Source: Gammaproteobacteria bacterium
GTDB taxonomy: Bacteria > Pseudomonadota > Gammaproteobacteria > Burkholderiales > Gallionellaceae
NCBI GenBank assembly: GCA_018820925.1
Contig: JAHJNJ010000035.1
Span: forward strand, 1-64,000
DNA length: 64,000 nt
Reading direction: 5' to 3'
Notes under the pieces: generated by a model
Databases searched by the model: none
What the model was told of the DNA's origin: nothing
The model's input: only the letters and a program-made list of their open reading frames with translations
Position numbers and translations under genes: made by a program
Part shown: positions 41,749 through 49,967 of the stretch, piece after piece
Layout of the letters: the number at the start of each line of letters is the position of its first letter
How positions within the stretch are numbered: the first letter of the stretch is position 1

Positions 41749-42852
41749 TTACTCGTGATAGTCGAACGCGGCATAGCCGTGCTTCTTGACCAGCTCATCG
41801 CGCTCGGAAGACTTCAGGTCCTCGCGCACCATTTCGGCAACCAGTTCTTCGAAGGTGATGCGGGGTATCCAGCCGAGTCTTTCGCGCGCCCTGGTCGGAT
41901 CGCCCAGCAGCGTTTCGACTTCGGTGGGGCGGAAGTAGCGCGGGTCGACGGCGACAACGCAATTTTCGCTTTCGCTGCCATCAGGCAAGTTGAGGTAGCC
42001 TTTTTCTTCCACGCCCTCGCCTTTCCAGGTGATGACCATGCCAAGTTCCTTGGCCGCAGCATTGACGAAATCGCGCACGCTGTATTGCACGCCGGTGGCG
42101 ATCACGAAATCTTCCGGTTTGTCCTGTTGCAGCATCAGCCATTGCATCTCGACATAATCCTTGGCGTGACCCCAGTCGCGTTTGGAATCCATGTTGCCCA
42201 GATACAGGCAATCCTGCAGGCCCAGCTTGATGCGCGACAGGGCGCGCGTGATCTTGCGCGTAACGAAAGTCTCGCCACGGATCGGCGATTCGTGGTTGAA
42301 CAGGATGCCGTTGCAGGCATACATGCCGTAGGCTTCGCGGTAATTGACGGTGATCCAGTAGGCATACAGCTTGGCGACCGCATAGGGGGAACGCGGGTAG
42401 AACGGTGTGGTTTCCTTTTGCGGGGTCTCCTGCACCAGACCGAAAAGTTCAGAGGTCGAGGCCTGGTAGAAGCGTGTCTTCTTTTCCAGGCCGAGAATGC
42501 GGATGGCCTCCAGCACGCGCAGGGCGCCCAGCGCATCCGAGTTGGCCGTGTATTCCGGCTCCTCGAACGACACGGCCACGTGGCTCTGTGCGGCCAGGTT
42601 GTATATCTCGTCCGGCTGCACTTGCTGGATGATGCGCGTCAAGCTGCTGGAATCCGTCATGTCGCCGTAGTGAAGGATGAAGTTCCGGTTGCTGACATGC
42701 GGGTCCTGATACAGGTGATCGATGCGATCGGTATTGAACAGCGACGCGCGGCGTTTGATGCCGTGCACGATGTAGCCTTTCTTCAGCAGGAACTCCGCCA
42801 GATAGGCGCCGTCCTGGCCGGTGATGCCCGTGATGAGTGCGACCTTGTTCAT
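41749..42852 (-). CDS. gmd: GDP-mannose 4,6-dehydratase
   Basis: The start is the ATG at 42850-42852, overlapping the epsI stop (ATGA); the ORF track extension to 43230 is spurious. The 367-aa enzyme dehydrates GDP-mannose, made by ManC, to the 4-keto-6-deoxy sugar used by Fcl. It has [37 protein letters not shown], the catalytic YxxxK in [22 protein letters not shown], and [16 protein letters not shown]. Its length is normal. The gap to the next gene downstream (41576-41748) shows no feature. Confidence 0.96.
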   Translation of the reverse strand: MNKVALITGITGQDGAYLAEFLLKKGYIVHGIKRRASLFNTDRIDHLYQDPHVSNRNFILHYGDMTDSSSLTRIIQQVQPDEIYNLAAQSHVAVSFEEPEYTANSDALGALRVLEAIRILGLEKKTRFYQASTSELFGLVQETPQKETTPFYPRSPYAVAKLYAYWITVNYREAYGMYACNGILFNHESPIRGETFVTRKITRALSRIKLGLQDCLYLGNMDSKRDWGHAKDYVEMQWLMLQQDKPEDFVIATGVQYSVRDFVNAAAKELGMVITWKGEGVEEKGYLNLPDGSESENCVVAVDPRYFRPTEVETLLGDPTRARERLGWIPRITFEELVAEMVREDLKSSERDELVKKHGYAAFDYHE

Positions 42853-43559
42853 TTGATATCCTTCGCAATAGTTAAATCCGCCTCTTGGTCGCCTATCAGT
42901 TGCTTGCGCTGTTCTGCCGGAATCGACTGCAGCATGGCATTGATAAAGGCCTCCTGTTCCTTGAAGGCCAGCACCTGGTCGTCGCCGATCGTGGATACGC
43001 GCGCCAGTATTCCGGAGTCGGCGCCCCCGATGAGTCCCTGTTTGATCTTTTCCAGCTTGCGCTCCAGCGTGTTGTTCACAGTTTTGTTGCCTATCTTGAT
43101 CCAGTAGCTGATCGGCTCGATGCGCGATCCGTTCGTTGCTACCAGCCTGCGTACCGGCAGTCCGCCGAACAGGGTATTGATAACCTGGTCGGTATACCGC
43201 GATACGCTGAATCCTTGCGCCGGATAGCATATCTCCGGTCGATGAATATTCAGTTGCCGGTCTATGCCGTCGCCATACACAACCGAGAGCATGACCTTGG
43301 TGCCGGTACTGCTGACATAGGTGCGGGTCAGTATCTGGCTGTATATCTTCTTGAGGGCTTCTTCCTGCTCCGGGCTACTGGGCAGGGTCATGCGGGGATC
43401 GTCCATTTGCCAGCCATCGAACTGCTTCGGAATCATGGTTTCCAGGTCGACTTTCGATCCCTGGGCCACTGCCGATGGCGGTTTGTACAGCAACGCCGCA
43501 AGCGCCACGGCAACCATGGCCAAGCCCACCAGCAGATTTCTTATGGACGGCCGGTTCAT
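42849..43559 (-). CDS. epsI: exosortase B-associated protein EpsI
   Basis: This 236-aa protein has an N-terminal membrane segment ([25 protein letters not shown]) and a periplasmic domain with [67 protein letters not shown] and [13 protein letters not shown]. The [12 protein letters not shown] motif is the hallmark of EpsI, the separate protein that accompanies XrtB. Its start overlaps xrtB by 4 bp and its stop overlaps gmd. It is required in such loci for polysaccharide or protein export, but its biochemical role is not established. Confidence 0.93.
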   Translation of the reverse strand: MNRPSIRNLLVGLAMVAVALAALLYKPPSAVAQGSKVDLETMIPKQFDGWQMDDPRMTLPSSPEQEEALKKIYSQILTRTYVSSTGTKVMLSVVYGDGIDRQLNIHRPEICYPAQGFSVSRYTDQVINTLFGGLPVRRLVATNGSRIEPISYWIKIGNKTVNNTLERKLEKIKQGLIGGADSGILARVSTIGDDQVLAFKEQEAFINAMLQSIPAEQRKQLIGDQEADLTIAKDIK

Positions 43560-44428
43560 CGCGTTCCCCCGGGACGTTTCACCAACGCCCAGCCCAGCAA
43601 TGCATCAAGCGCCAACAGGCAGAACATGGAGACGAAGAACAGCAGGAAGCCGGCGAATTCGTGGATAAAGCCCTGTCCTACCGCATCGCCGAAATGGTAG
43701 GTCACCAGCACCAAAATGATCACGCGCATCAGATTGGCAAAGAATGCGATGGGCAGCAGACTGGCGACCATGACGCCATTGCGTATCCAACTGGTGTATC
43801 GCATCAGATATAGGTACAGCAGGCCCATGGCGGAAAGCGAAAACATGGAATTCAGGCCGGAACAGGCATCCGCCACCAGCAACTGGTACGGCCCGATGGA
43901 AAGCGTCACGCCGCTGCGCGCGATTGGATAGCCTGCCCAATACAGCACGGACTCGGCCAACTCGGAAATATATTGTTTGAGCGGCCCCGTCAGACCGTCA
44001 ACCAACGGGCCGGGCAGCGGAATCGTCAGCAGCAGGAACAGCAGCGGGAACCACAGTGCCTTGATTGTCGAGACACCTCGCGTAATCAGCAAGGCCCCGA
44101 GCAACACCGGCACCAGCGATCCGATTTCGAGGGACTTTACGCCCTGCGTGCGGCCTAACAGGTAAATCAGCAGTCCGAGAATCAACAGCGCCCACCCTGT
44201 CACCGGATTACGCTTCAGTTGGGTTTCTCCCAGCAGGCAATCCCGTTTCTGCCAGAAAATGTATGCCACTGCCAGCAGGATGATCGGAGCGTGAGCCTGA
44301 TCTTCGTTTATCCATACGCGATTGGCAAAAGTGTAGATCGTCGGCAAATACAACGCGCACAGTCCAAATAGAATGGGCCATGTCGTTTTCCACCATACAT
44401 CCGGCATCGGGTTAGAGAGGGTTGCCAC
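43556..44428 (-). CDS. xrtB: exosortase B
   Basis: This 290-aa polytopic inner-membrane enzyme recognises PEP-CTERM tails. The triad is visible in order: Cys in LVADACSGLNSMFSLSAMGLLYLY, Arg in FFANLMRVIILVLVTYHFGD, and His in GFIHEFAGFLLFFVSMFCLL. About eight hydrophobic helices are present. The start is GTG at 44428 (GGAG 11 nt upstream) or the ATG at 44407; the choice does not affect the fold. It lies between epsG and epsI with overlaps, the usual order in XrtB exopolysaccharide loci. Its substrates here are probably the PEP-CTERM proteins at 3.4, 16.4, 22.8, 24.6 and 49.6 kb. Confidence 0.95.
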   Translation of the reverse strand: MATLSNPMPDVWWKTTWPILFGLCALYLPTIYTFANRVWINEDQAHAPIILLAVAYIFWQKRDCLLGETQLKRNPVTGWALLILGLLIYLLGRTQGVKSLEIGSLVPVLLGALLITRGVSTIKALWFPLLFLLLTIPLPGPLVDGLTGPLKQYISELAESVLYWAGYPIARSGVTLSIGPYQLLVADACSGLNSMFSLSAMGLLYLYLMRYTSWIRNGVMVASLLPIAFFANLMRVIILVLVTYHFGDAVGQGFIHEFAGFLLFFVSMFCLLALDALLGWALVKRPGGTR

Positions 44429-44454
44429 TGGAATTGGGACTCCGTTCAGGGTTG

Positions 44455-45327
44455 TTAAAACTCGCTCAATACGGAGCCAACAACGTCCACGCCCGACTGG
44501 GCCATGCTTTCCGTTTGCAGACGCACCTGATCGAGTTGAGAAAAATTCTTGCGGGCCACCATGACCGCCGCGCCGGCCCGCGCTGCAAGAATATGCGCAT
44601 CCGCAAAACTCGCCGAGGCCGGGGTGTCGATCAGGATGACGTCGAATGCTTCATTCAGGCTGCCCAACAGGTATTTCAGCGACGGCCTGCCCAGCAGTTC
44701 CTGCGGGTTGGGTGGTGTCGCACCGGCAGTCAACACGGAAAGATCGACGAAATTATCGACTCTCTGCACAGCCTGCACATCGTCGCGGCCGGCCAGAATC
44801 GAGGAGAAACCGCGGCGGTTTTCCAGCTTGAATAGTTCATGCTGGCTGGGGTTGCGCATATCGGCATCGATCAGCAGGGTGCGCTCGCCTAATTGGGAAA
44901 ACACCACCGCCAGGTTGGCGGCGAGATAACTGCGCCCTTCACCGCGCCCCGGACTGACGATGGACAGCATTTTGCGATTCGGTTCGCCGGTAAACCGCCT
45001 GAGCATGAGCTGGCTGCGCAAGGTGCGCAACGACTCGACCTGGTGTCCGAATGGATTGTAGGCAGCCACCAGCGTATCCGAAACCGCCCCGTCGCCCTTG
45101 ATCAGATACGGGTAATCGAACTGGTGTGCAAGCGCACGCTGGATATCGACTTCGGTCAGGAGCCCCAGTTTGATGCCGGCGTCTCCAAAGCGGAGATTCT
45201 CCGTCTTCTGCAGGTGCATTATTTGCTCCGCGTCATTGATGGAGAGCTTTCCGGAATCGATCAGGATGGCTCCTATCGATCTGGCGGCTTTGATTTCGGA
45301 TTTCATCTGCATGTTTGTGTCATTCAT
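44455..45327 (-). CDS. epsG: EpsG-family chain length determinant tyrosine kinase-like ATPase
   Basis: The ORF track gives a TTG start at 45363; the ATG at 45327 gives 290 aa. The N-terminal part (ARSIGAILIDSGKLSINDAEQIMHLQ ... LGLLTEVDIQRALAHQFDYPYL) resembles MshEN/GspE-N-type domains. The kinase-like domain has a Walker A region SPGRGEGRSYLAANLAVVF, in which the usual Lys of GKS/T is Arg, Walker A' TLLIDADMRNPSQHELF, and FDVILIDTPASASFADA as Walker B. No C-terminal tyrosine cluster is present. It pairs with EpsF to control polymer length and export. Confidence 0.9.
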   Translation of the reverse strand: MNDTNMQMKSEIKAARSIGAILIDSGKLSINDAEQIMHLQKTENLRFGDAGIKLGLLTEVDIQRALAHQFDYPYLIKGDGAVSDTLVAAYNPFGHQVESLRTLRSQLMLRRFTGEPNRKMLSIVSPGRGEGRSYLAANLAVVFSQLGERTLLIDADMRNPSQHELFKLENRRGFSSILAGRDDVQAVQRVDNFVDLSVLTAGATPPNPQELLGRPSLKYLLGSLNEAFDVILIDTPASASFADAHILAARAGAAVMVARKNFSQLDQVRLQTESMAQSGVDVVGSVLSEF

Positions 45328-45414
45328 TTTGAAGTCGATAAGTTCAAACGCTCGCTGCAGCAATCTGCTCGGACATCTTTCGGAATTGCCGGTTTTCCAA
45401 AAACCGGCCGGCGA

Positions 45415-46845
45415 CTAGGCGACCGTCACCGCCTTGCGAAACCGCAGCTTCGACTTCATTGCGTCCGCCAGCCTTCTCAACCGCTCCTTCACACCCAGCG
45501 GTTTCGAGTCTTTCTTGAATTGAACCAGTACCGGTATGCCTGTTGCAGACTCAAGCGATTCGCTTGTCCTGATGCGCTGATTCAGCATTTCGGCCACAAA
45601 TGCCGCGCCCACGCCCAGCAGCGTTCCGAGGAATACGGCGATGAGCATGTTCTTCGACATGTTCGGGGAAGAACGGCTGGTCGGTTCTATCGCCGGGGTG
45701 AGGACGGTGATGTTGGTCTGGTTGGACTGGCTTTGCAGATTGGTTTCCGTGTAGCGCTGCACCACCGTGTCGTAAGCTCGCTGTGCCGACTCCACGTCTC
45801 TCTCCAGCACGGCGATCTGGTCGCGCTGGGAGAGGTCCTGAATCACTTGCTGCTTCTGGGACTCGATGGTCGCTTTCAATTCCGATTTTTTCTGCTTGTT
45901 GATGCTGTTCGCTGTATTGATGCTGTTCAAAATGTGTTGCGTTTCATCAGCCATTTTCTGCTTGAGCGTTGCGATCTGGCTTTCCATTGCCAGGTATTGG
46001 GGATTGTTCTTGCCCAGATTAAGGCTGGCTTCCTGTAGCCTGCTTTCCTGCCGGATGATCTCCGATTTGAGATTCAGGATGACCGGGTTTTGCATGACCT
46101 CAGCCAACGTGTCGCCACTACCGGCATATTTATGTTTACTCTGAAGATCGGCCGACTGTCCTTCGGTCATCACCAGTTGGCCGGAAAGTTCGGCGATTTT
46201 GGAGCTTTCCACACTTTGCACTCTGTAGCCGGAGGAAACCATGCCCGTCTTCTTCTGAAATTCGGCAAGCCGCGCCTGGGCATTCTCCAATTCTGTGCGC
46301 AGGGCCGCGACTCTCACCTGGAACCATTGTGCATATTGCCGTGCCGGTTCTACCTTCAATTCCAGATTGGTATCGATGTAGGCTTGTGCAAAAGCGTTTG
46401 CGGCGATTGCAGCAAACGCCGGGTCTTCCGATGAAAAGGAAATATCGATGACATTGCTGTCCCGTGCCGGTTTGACTTCAAGCTTCTTCGAAAGCACGTT
46501 GCCCATCCACGCTACAAACTGCCCTTTGCCTTGTGTTGCATTGCGCCACTGCTCCCTGAGTTGCGGGTTCTCGTCGAACTTGAGCAGTGTGACCACGCTT
46601 TGGGCTACGCGTTGGCTGGTAATAATATCGGTCTGCGTGGATACATAACTGGGCAATGCCATACCGGCCATTGCCATACCAACCAGCGGATCCGATTTAA
46701 CGTCCAGCACCACGGTGGCTGACGCAACGTATTTATCCGGCATAACCAGTGTTATAAGGAATGCACCCGCAACTGTGACAAGCAACACCGCAAGCGCTAT
46801 CTTGTAACGTGCCAAAAGGATGAAAATGAATTGCTGAATGTTCAT
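45415..46845 (-). CDS. epsF: EpsF-family chain length determinant protein (Wzz/PCP)
   Basis: This 476-aa polysaccharide co-polymerase has N- and C-terminal transmembrane helices (IALAVLLVTVAGAFLITLVMP and NMLIAVFLGTLLGVGAAFVAEML) and a long periplasmic coiled coil (about residues 170-370, AQARLAEFQKKTG, QSADLQSKH, LKATIESQKQQVIQDLSQRDQIAVLERDVESAQRAYD). The Pro-rich PAIEPTSRSSPN precedes the second helix, as in Wzz proteins. It governs chain length with EpsG. It lies 23 bp downstream of epsE. Confidence 0.93.
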   Translation of the reverse strand: MNIQQFIFILLARYKIALAVLLVTVAGAFLITLVMPDKYVASATVVLDVKSDPLVGMAMAGMALPSYVSTQTDIITSQRVAQSVVTLLKFDENPQLREQWRNATQGKGQFVAWMGNVLSKKLEVKPARDSNVIDISFSSEDPAFAAIAANAFAQAYIDTNLELKVEPARQYAQWFQVRVAALRTELENAQARLAEFQKKTGMVSSGYRVQSVESSKIAELSGQLVMTEGQSADLQSKHKYAGSGDTLAEVMQNPVILNLKSEIIRQESRLQEASLNLGKNNPQYLAMESQIATLKQKMADETQHILNSINTANSINKQKKSELKATIESQKQQVIQDLSQRDQIAVLERDVESAQRAYDTVVQRYTETNLQSQSNQTNITVLTPAIEPTSRSSPNMSKNMLIAVFLGTLLGVGAAFVAEMLNQRIRTSESLESATGIPVLVQFKKDSKPLGVKERLRRLADAMKSKLRFRKAVTVA

Positions 46846-46868
46846 TTGAATACCGTCATTTTTATGGC

Positions 46869-47675
46869 TTAAAAAAGGCTCTCACGAACATAGAGAACAT
46901 CTTCGCTGTTGACAGGCGCAGTCAGGTCAAGCGATTTTTCTTCCAGCTTGCCGCTCGCACCGCGCCGGAATATCTTCATGTTTTTCTGCGTGCCGCGCAG
47001 GGTCGGGCCTCCGCTCTGGGCAAGCGCCTGCATCAGGGTCATGTTGCGTTCGACGCGGTAAGAGCCCGGCCGCTGGACTTCCCCGTAGATGTAATACATC
47101 GGGGCGCGCTGGACGTAGATGAGGTCCCCTCCTTCCACCAGCACGTCGTCCTTGCGTTTGTCATCCAGAAACAGGCCCGGAATGTCGATTTCCTTGCGAA
47201 AGGGTTTGTTGTTGCGCACGCCGGTCAAGATGACGCTGTCCGAACCGATGCCATTTGCTCCCCCGGCCAAAGCCAGCACATCGGAAACATGCGTATTGAA
47301 AGTTTCCAGCGGATAGCGTCCGGGCCTGTTCACCTGGCCCAGCACCGACACCTGATTGCCACGGATTTGGGTCAGCACAATGTTGACCTGGGGTTGCTGG
47401 ACGAACTTGCCTTCCTTGAGCAAACCGGCAATTTTTTTCTCTGCCCCGGCAACCGTCAATCCGCCCAGTTCAACCGAGCCCAGCAGGGGATAGGAAATGA
47501 CACCACTCTCCGAAACGCGAACTTCCGTCGTCAAGTCCGGATTCTGGAAAACCACGATGCGCATCGTATCGCCTGCACCCAGGCGATAGTCATTGTCCTC
47601 TGCGGCCTGCCCGATCACGCCGTATACGGCGAGCGACAGTAAAAGCAGCAGCCGCGTTATTCCTTTGCAAAACAT
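46869..47675 (-). CDS. epsE: EpsE-family polysaccharide export protein (OPX)
   Basis: The start is the ATG at 47673-47675 with GGAG 5 nt upstream, giving 268 aa. It has a signal peptide (LLLLLSLAVYGVIGQAA), the polysaccharide export domain (DYRLGAGDTMRIVVFQNPDLTTEVRVSESGVISYPLLGSVELGGLT) and SLBB segments (QVSVLGQVNRPGRYPLE, YYIYGEVQRPGSYRVERNMTLMQALAQSGG). No lipobox Cys is seen at the cleavage site. It forms the outer-membrane/periplasmic part of the EPS exporter with EpsF. A 339-bp gap separates it from epsD. Confidence 0.93.
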   Translation of the reverse strand: MFCKGITRLLLLLSLAVYGVIGQAAEDNDYRLGAGDTMRIVVFQNPDLTTEVRVSESGVISYPLLGSVELGGLTVAGAEKKIAGLLKEGKFVQQPQVNIVLTQIRGNQVSVLGQVNRPGRYPLETFNTHVSDVLALAGGANGIGSDSVILTGVRNNKPFRKEIDIPGLFLDDKRKDDVLVEGGDLIYVQRAPMYYIYGEVQRPGSYRVERNMTLMQALAQSGGPTLRGTQKNMKIFRRGASGKLEEKSLDLTAPVNSEDVLYVRESLF

Positions 47676-47955
47676 AACGTCTCCGAAAGATTGGTTGTTG
47701 CTGACAAACAATTGCGTTCCAACCTTCAATTTGTTGGCTAGTGCGGTACTTCGCTCCTGGCGATACTTACAGTGCAAACCCTTGCGGGTGTAACCGGGCG
47801 TTGCTGCCGCTCCTGTTTCATGATGTCGTATTGCGCTGCGCCAACCCGACCTGCAATGAAACTTTGACTGCAAACGTGAGCCCCGGATAGCGTGCAACAC
47901 CACATTGGCTGTGCCTGGAAAATGCCGGGCAAAGTCGAAGGGCTCAAGACCGGCT

Positions 47956-47971
47956 CAGCCCGAACGGTGTA
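47956..47971 (-). promoter_or_regulatory. degenerate 7-2-7-like site in the epsD-epsE gap
   Basis: CAGCCCGAACGGTGTA keeps the CCGAACGG core and matches the motif at 12 of 16 positions. No TANNNT hexamer starts 44-46 nt downstream, so its function is doubtful. It lies in the 47676-48014 gap, which holds no gene. Confidence 0.25.
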
Positions 47972-48014
47972 AATACTTCACCCGGCCGGATCAATGGATA
48001 TCTCTAAACTGCCC

Positions 48015-48980
48015 TTACTTGAGACCGACACCTTTTGCAATATCGGGAACAGATGCCTGCTCCGTTGCCTTGCCGTCCGCTTCCATTGCAGCCGGTTTCG
48101 CTTCGGCAACTGCCGTTTTGGCTCCCGGCTGGAACTCGCCAAAGTACTCAATCTTGGCTCCCGCCTTGAGCGCCTTGATTTCCTTCTCCAGCGCCTCTTT
48201 CTTGCGGCTGTTGTTCAGATATTCCTGAATAACCGGCGTTGCCATGTTTTCCGTGACAGGTTCCGCTTTTACGGAAACGACTTGCAGCACGCTGATCGAT
48301 TTGCTGAGCTCGACAACCATCAATTTGCCTGAGGGCAATTGGCTTAACCTGGTCAGCATCTCAAGCGGAAGCTGTTCGGCCGGCTTCACGCCCGACTGGA
48401 TAGTCGAAGTAATGTTCTTGCTTTTCAAGGAAGCGGCAATCGCATCCAGGCTCTCGCCTTTGCCTGCCATCTCGCGTATCGATGCCGCCAGCTCCGGCTT
48501 CGATTCGACTTCAAGTTCCCGCAGGTTGAAGATTTTCCTGTTGGCGAACAATTCCGGGTGCTCTTCATAGAATTTGTGCATCTCTGCCGGAGTCGGCTTG
48601 GGAATACCGGTGATGATCGGATCCATATAAGCGCGTGCCAGGATGGTGTTTTTCGCGCTCTCGATTGACTGCATAACTTCCGGTTTGCGATCCAGCTTCA
48701 TTTTGACCGCCTGTTGATCGGCAAGATTTTGCACGATCAAATTGTCCAGCACTTCTTTCTTGGCATCGTCAATTGTCTTGCCGGGCACGACCGGTATCGT
48801 TGACAGCGCCGCATTCACCTGGCTGATGGTAATTTCTTCGTCATTGATTTTCGCAGCCACTTGAGTTGAAGCTTTGGCTTTGTCGCCGCATCCGGATAAC
48901 ACGGCAGTCGCCATCAATAGGGATGCCAGAGTCACATTCACGCGCTTGTTCATGATGGAATTGCAAAATAGGTTTGTCAT
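48015..48980 (-). CDS. epsD: EpsD-family peptidyl-prolyl cis-trans isomerase lipoprotein
   Basis: With the start at ATG 48978-48980 (GAGG 4 nt upstream) the product is 321 aa; the internal ATG at 48953 (MNKRVNVTLASLL) gives a more typical lipoprotein leader with lipobox LSGC. SurA-like N-terminal helices (AKINDEEITISQVNAALSTIP, LDNLIVQNLADQQAVKMKL, ARAYMDPIITGIPKPTPAEMHKFYEEHPELF) are followed by a parvulin-like part and a charged C-terminus (YLNNSRKKEALEKEIKALKAG). In XrtB loci EpsD is thought to assist folding of exported EPS components. It is the first gene of the minus-strand EPS operon. Confidence 0.88.
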   Translation of the reverse strand: MTNLFCNSIMNKRVNVTLASLLMATAVLSGCGDKAKASTQVAAKINDEEITISQVNAALSTIPVVPGKTIDDAKKEVLDNLIVQNLADQQAVKMKLDRKPEVMQSIESAKNTILARAYMDPIITGIPKPTPAEMHKFYEEHPELFANRKIFNLRELEVESKPELAASIREMAGKGESLDAIAASLKSKNITSTIQSGVKPAEQLPLEMLTRLSQLPSGKLMVVELSKSISVLQVVSVKAEPVTENMATPVIQEYLNNSRKKEALEKEIKALKAGAKIEYFGEFQPGAKTAVAEAKPAAMEADGKATEQASVPDIAKGVGLK

Positions 48981-49446
48981 AAATCCTCTTTGAACTTTAA
49001 ATTTACACATCAAAATAAATTCCGATATTTCTCCGCAGGCTCACATCATTTGGGCACCCATCTCGTCAATGTCATCCGGCACAGGCAATCCAGACCCGGA
49101 ACAAAGGCGGGGCACCTTGATCAATCTTGCAAACTGCGCAACAGGAATTAAGCGACTGCGCAATCTAGAGCATTTAGATGACAGATTGATGAACCTGTCC
49201 GCACGGACTGACCCATCGATTGCGCTCAGGATCAATGACATTATCGAAAGACAGCGAGCTATCACGTTGAATGCGGTCTGTATTCCGTTCATGGTTCGAC
49301 AGACTATGCGTGTGTTGTTGGGGCGAATGCTCCTTAATCCAAATTTGTTCATCAGGCCGTCATACCGGTCAATAGTTACAGCGCGTGGACTGTCTGCCGA
49401 TTTGTTTCAGCCATGCAATTCGTAGTAACAAAGGTGACACAAACCA
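48981..49446. other. non-coding leader region of the eps operon
   Basis: This gap of about 470 bp between epsD and site G holds only short overlapping ORFs on both strands that lack ribosome-binding sites or family features. No riboswitch or terminator was recognised. The epsD promoter is presumably here but is not obvious. Confidence 0.4.
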
Positions 49447-49511
49447 TAGTCCGTTTGGATTAACCACCGGCCTTTTCTTCATACATTTTCTTCACACTGA
49501 TCCATTAGCAT
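49447..49511 (+). promoter_or_regulatory. 7-2-7 palindrome (site G) with -10-like hexamer
   Basis: TAGTCCGTTTGGATTA is a near-perfect copy of the motif. TAGCAT starts 44 nt downstream in the plus direction, about 80 bp before the small PEP-CTERM gene. No comparable hexamer was seen toward epsD. Confidence 0.62.
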
Positions 49512-49589
49512 CCTCTTGCGCCGAATAATTCTCATTATTTAAAAACTGCCATGCGAAATAGATTCAAGGCATCTTGTTCAACCGTGCAC

Positions 49590-49898
49590 ATGAACAAGAA
49601 ACTGTTGCCTTTGCTGGTGTTGGCGCTTTGCCAGGCCGGCTACGCCAGCGCAAATATCGATCTGATCGCAATGGGAAGTCTGGACGGAAGTTCAGCCGTC
49701 TCGTTGGCGGAACTGTCCGGTTTGACTGATCTCTTGGCAAATGGCATTGCCGGGAATGATCTCGGCAGCAACGCCCCGGCCTGCGTTATCGCCGCCGTCC
49801 CCGAACCCTGTGCTCTGATGCTCACCGGTCTGGGCCAGCTCGAATTCTTGGTCCGCAACAGGAAATCGGCATTCAACAACAATACGTTTGCAGCCTGA
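49590..49898 (+). CDS. miniature PEP-CTERM protein, likely internal-deletion remnant
   Basis: The product is 102 aa from ATG 49590 (115 aa from ATG 49551). It has a signal peptide (LLPLLVLALCQAGYASA), a short segment ANIDLIAMGSLDGSSAVSLAELSGLTDLLANGIAGNDLGSN, and directly behind it a PEP-CTERM tail (VPEPCALMLTGLGQLEFLVRNRK). The segment resembles the N-terminus of the esterase-like/phytase family found in long PEP-CTERM proteins, whose remaining few hundred residues are missing. The tail helix is interrupted by QLE, so sorting may be impaired. No good ribosome-binding site is seen. It keeps a palindrome in front and a terminator behind. Confidence 0.68.
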   Translation: MNKKLLPLLVLALCQAGYASANIDLIAMGSLDGSSAVSLAELSGLTDLLANGIAGNDLGSNAPACVIAAVPEPCALMLTGLGQLEFLVRNRKSAFNNNTFAA

Positions 49899-49923
49899 TC
49901 ATTGCCGTTTGCTATGATCATTA

Positions 49924-49947
49924 CCCCGCTTCGGCGGGGTTTTTTTT
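49924..49947 (+). terminator. rho-independent terminator
   Basis: CCCCGC-TTCG-GCGGGG followed by eight T residues, 26 bp after the stop of the small PEP-CTERM gene. Confidence 0.93.
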
Positions 49948-49967
49948 CGCCGGGGATAATTCAAAGG

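Noticed and set aside
47676-48014. Second riboswitch in the epsD-epsE gap
   Set aside because: GTCGGGTTGGC and nearby hairpins recall GEMM-I, but the GCAAACC and GACGCAAAGCC parts are missing.
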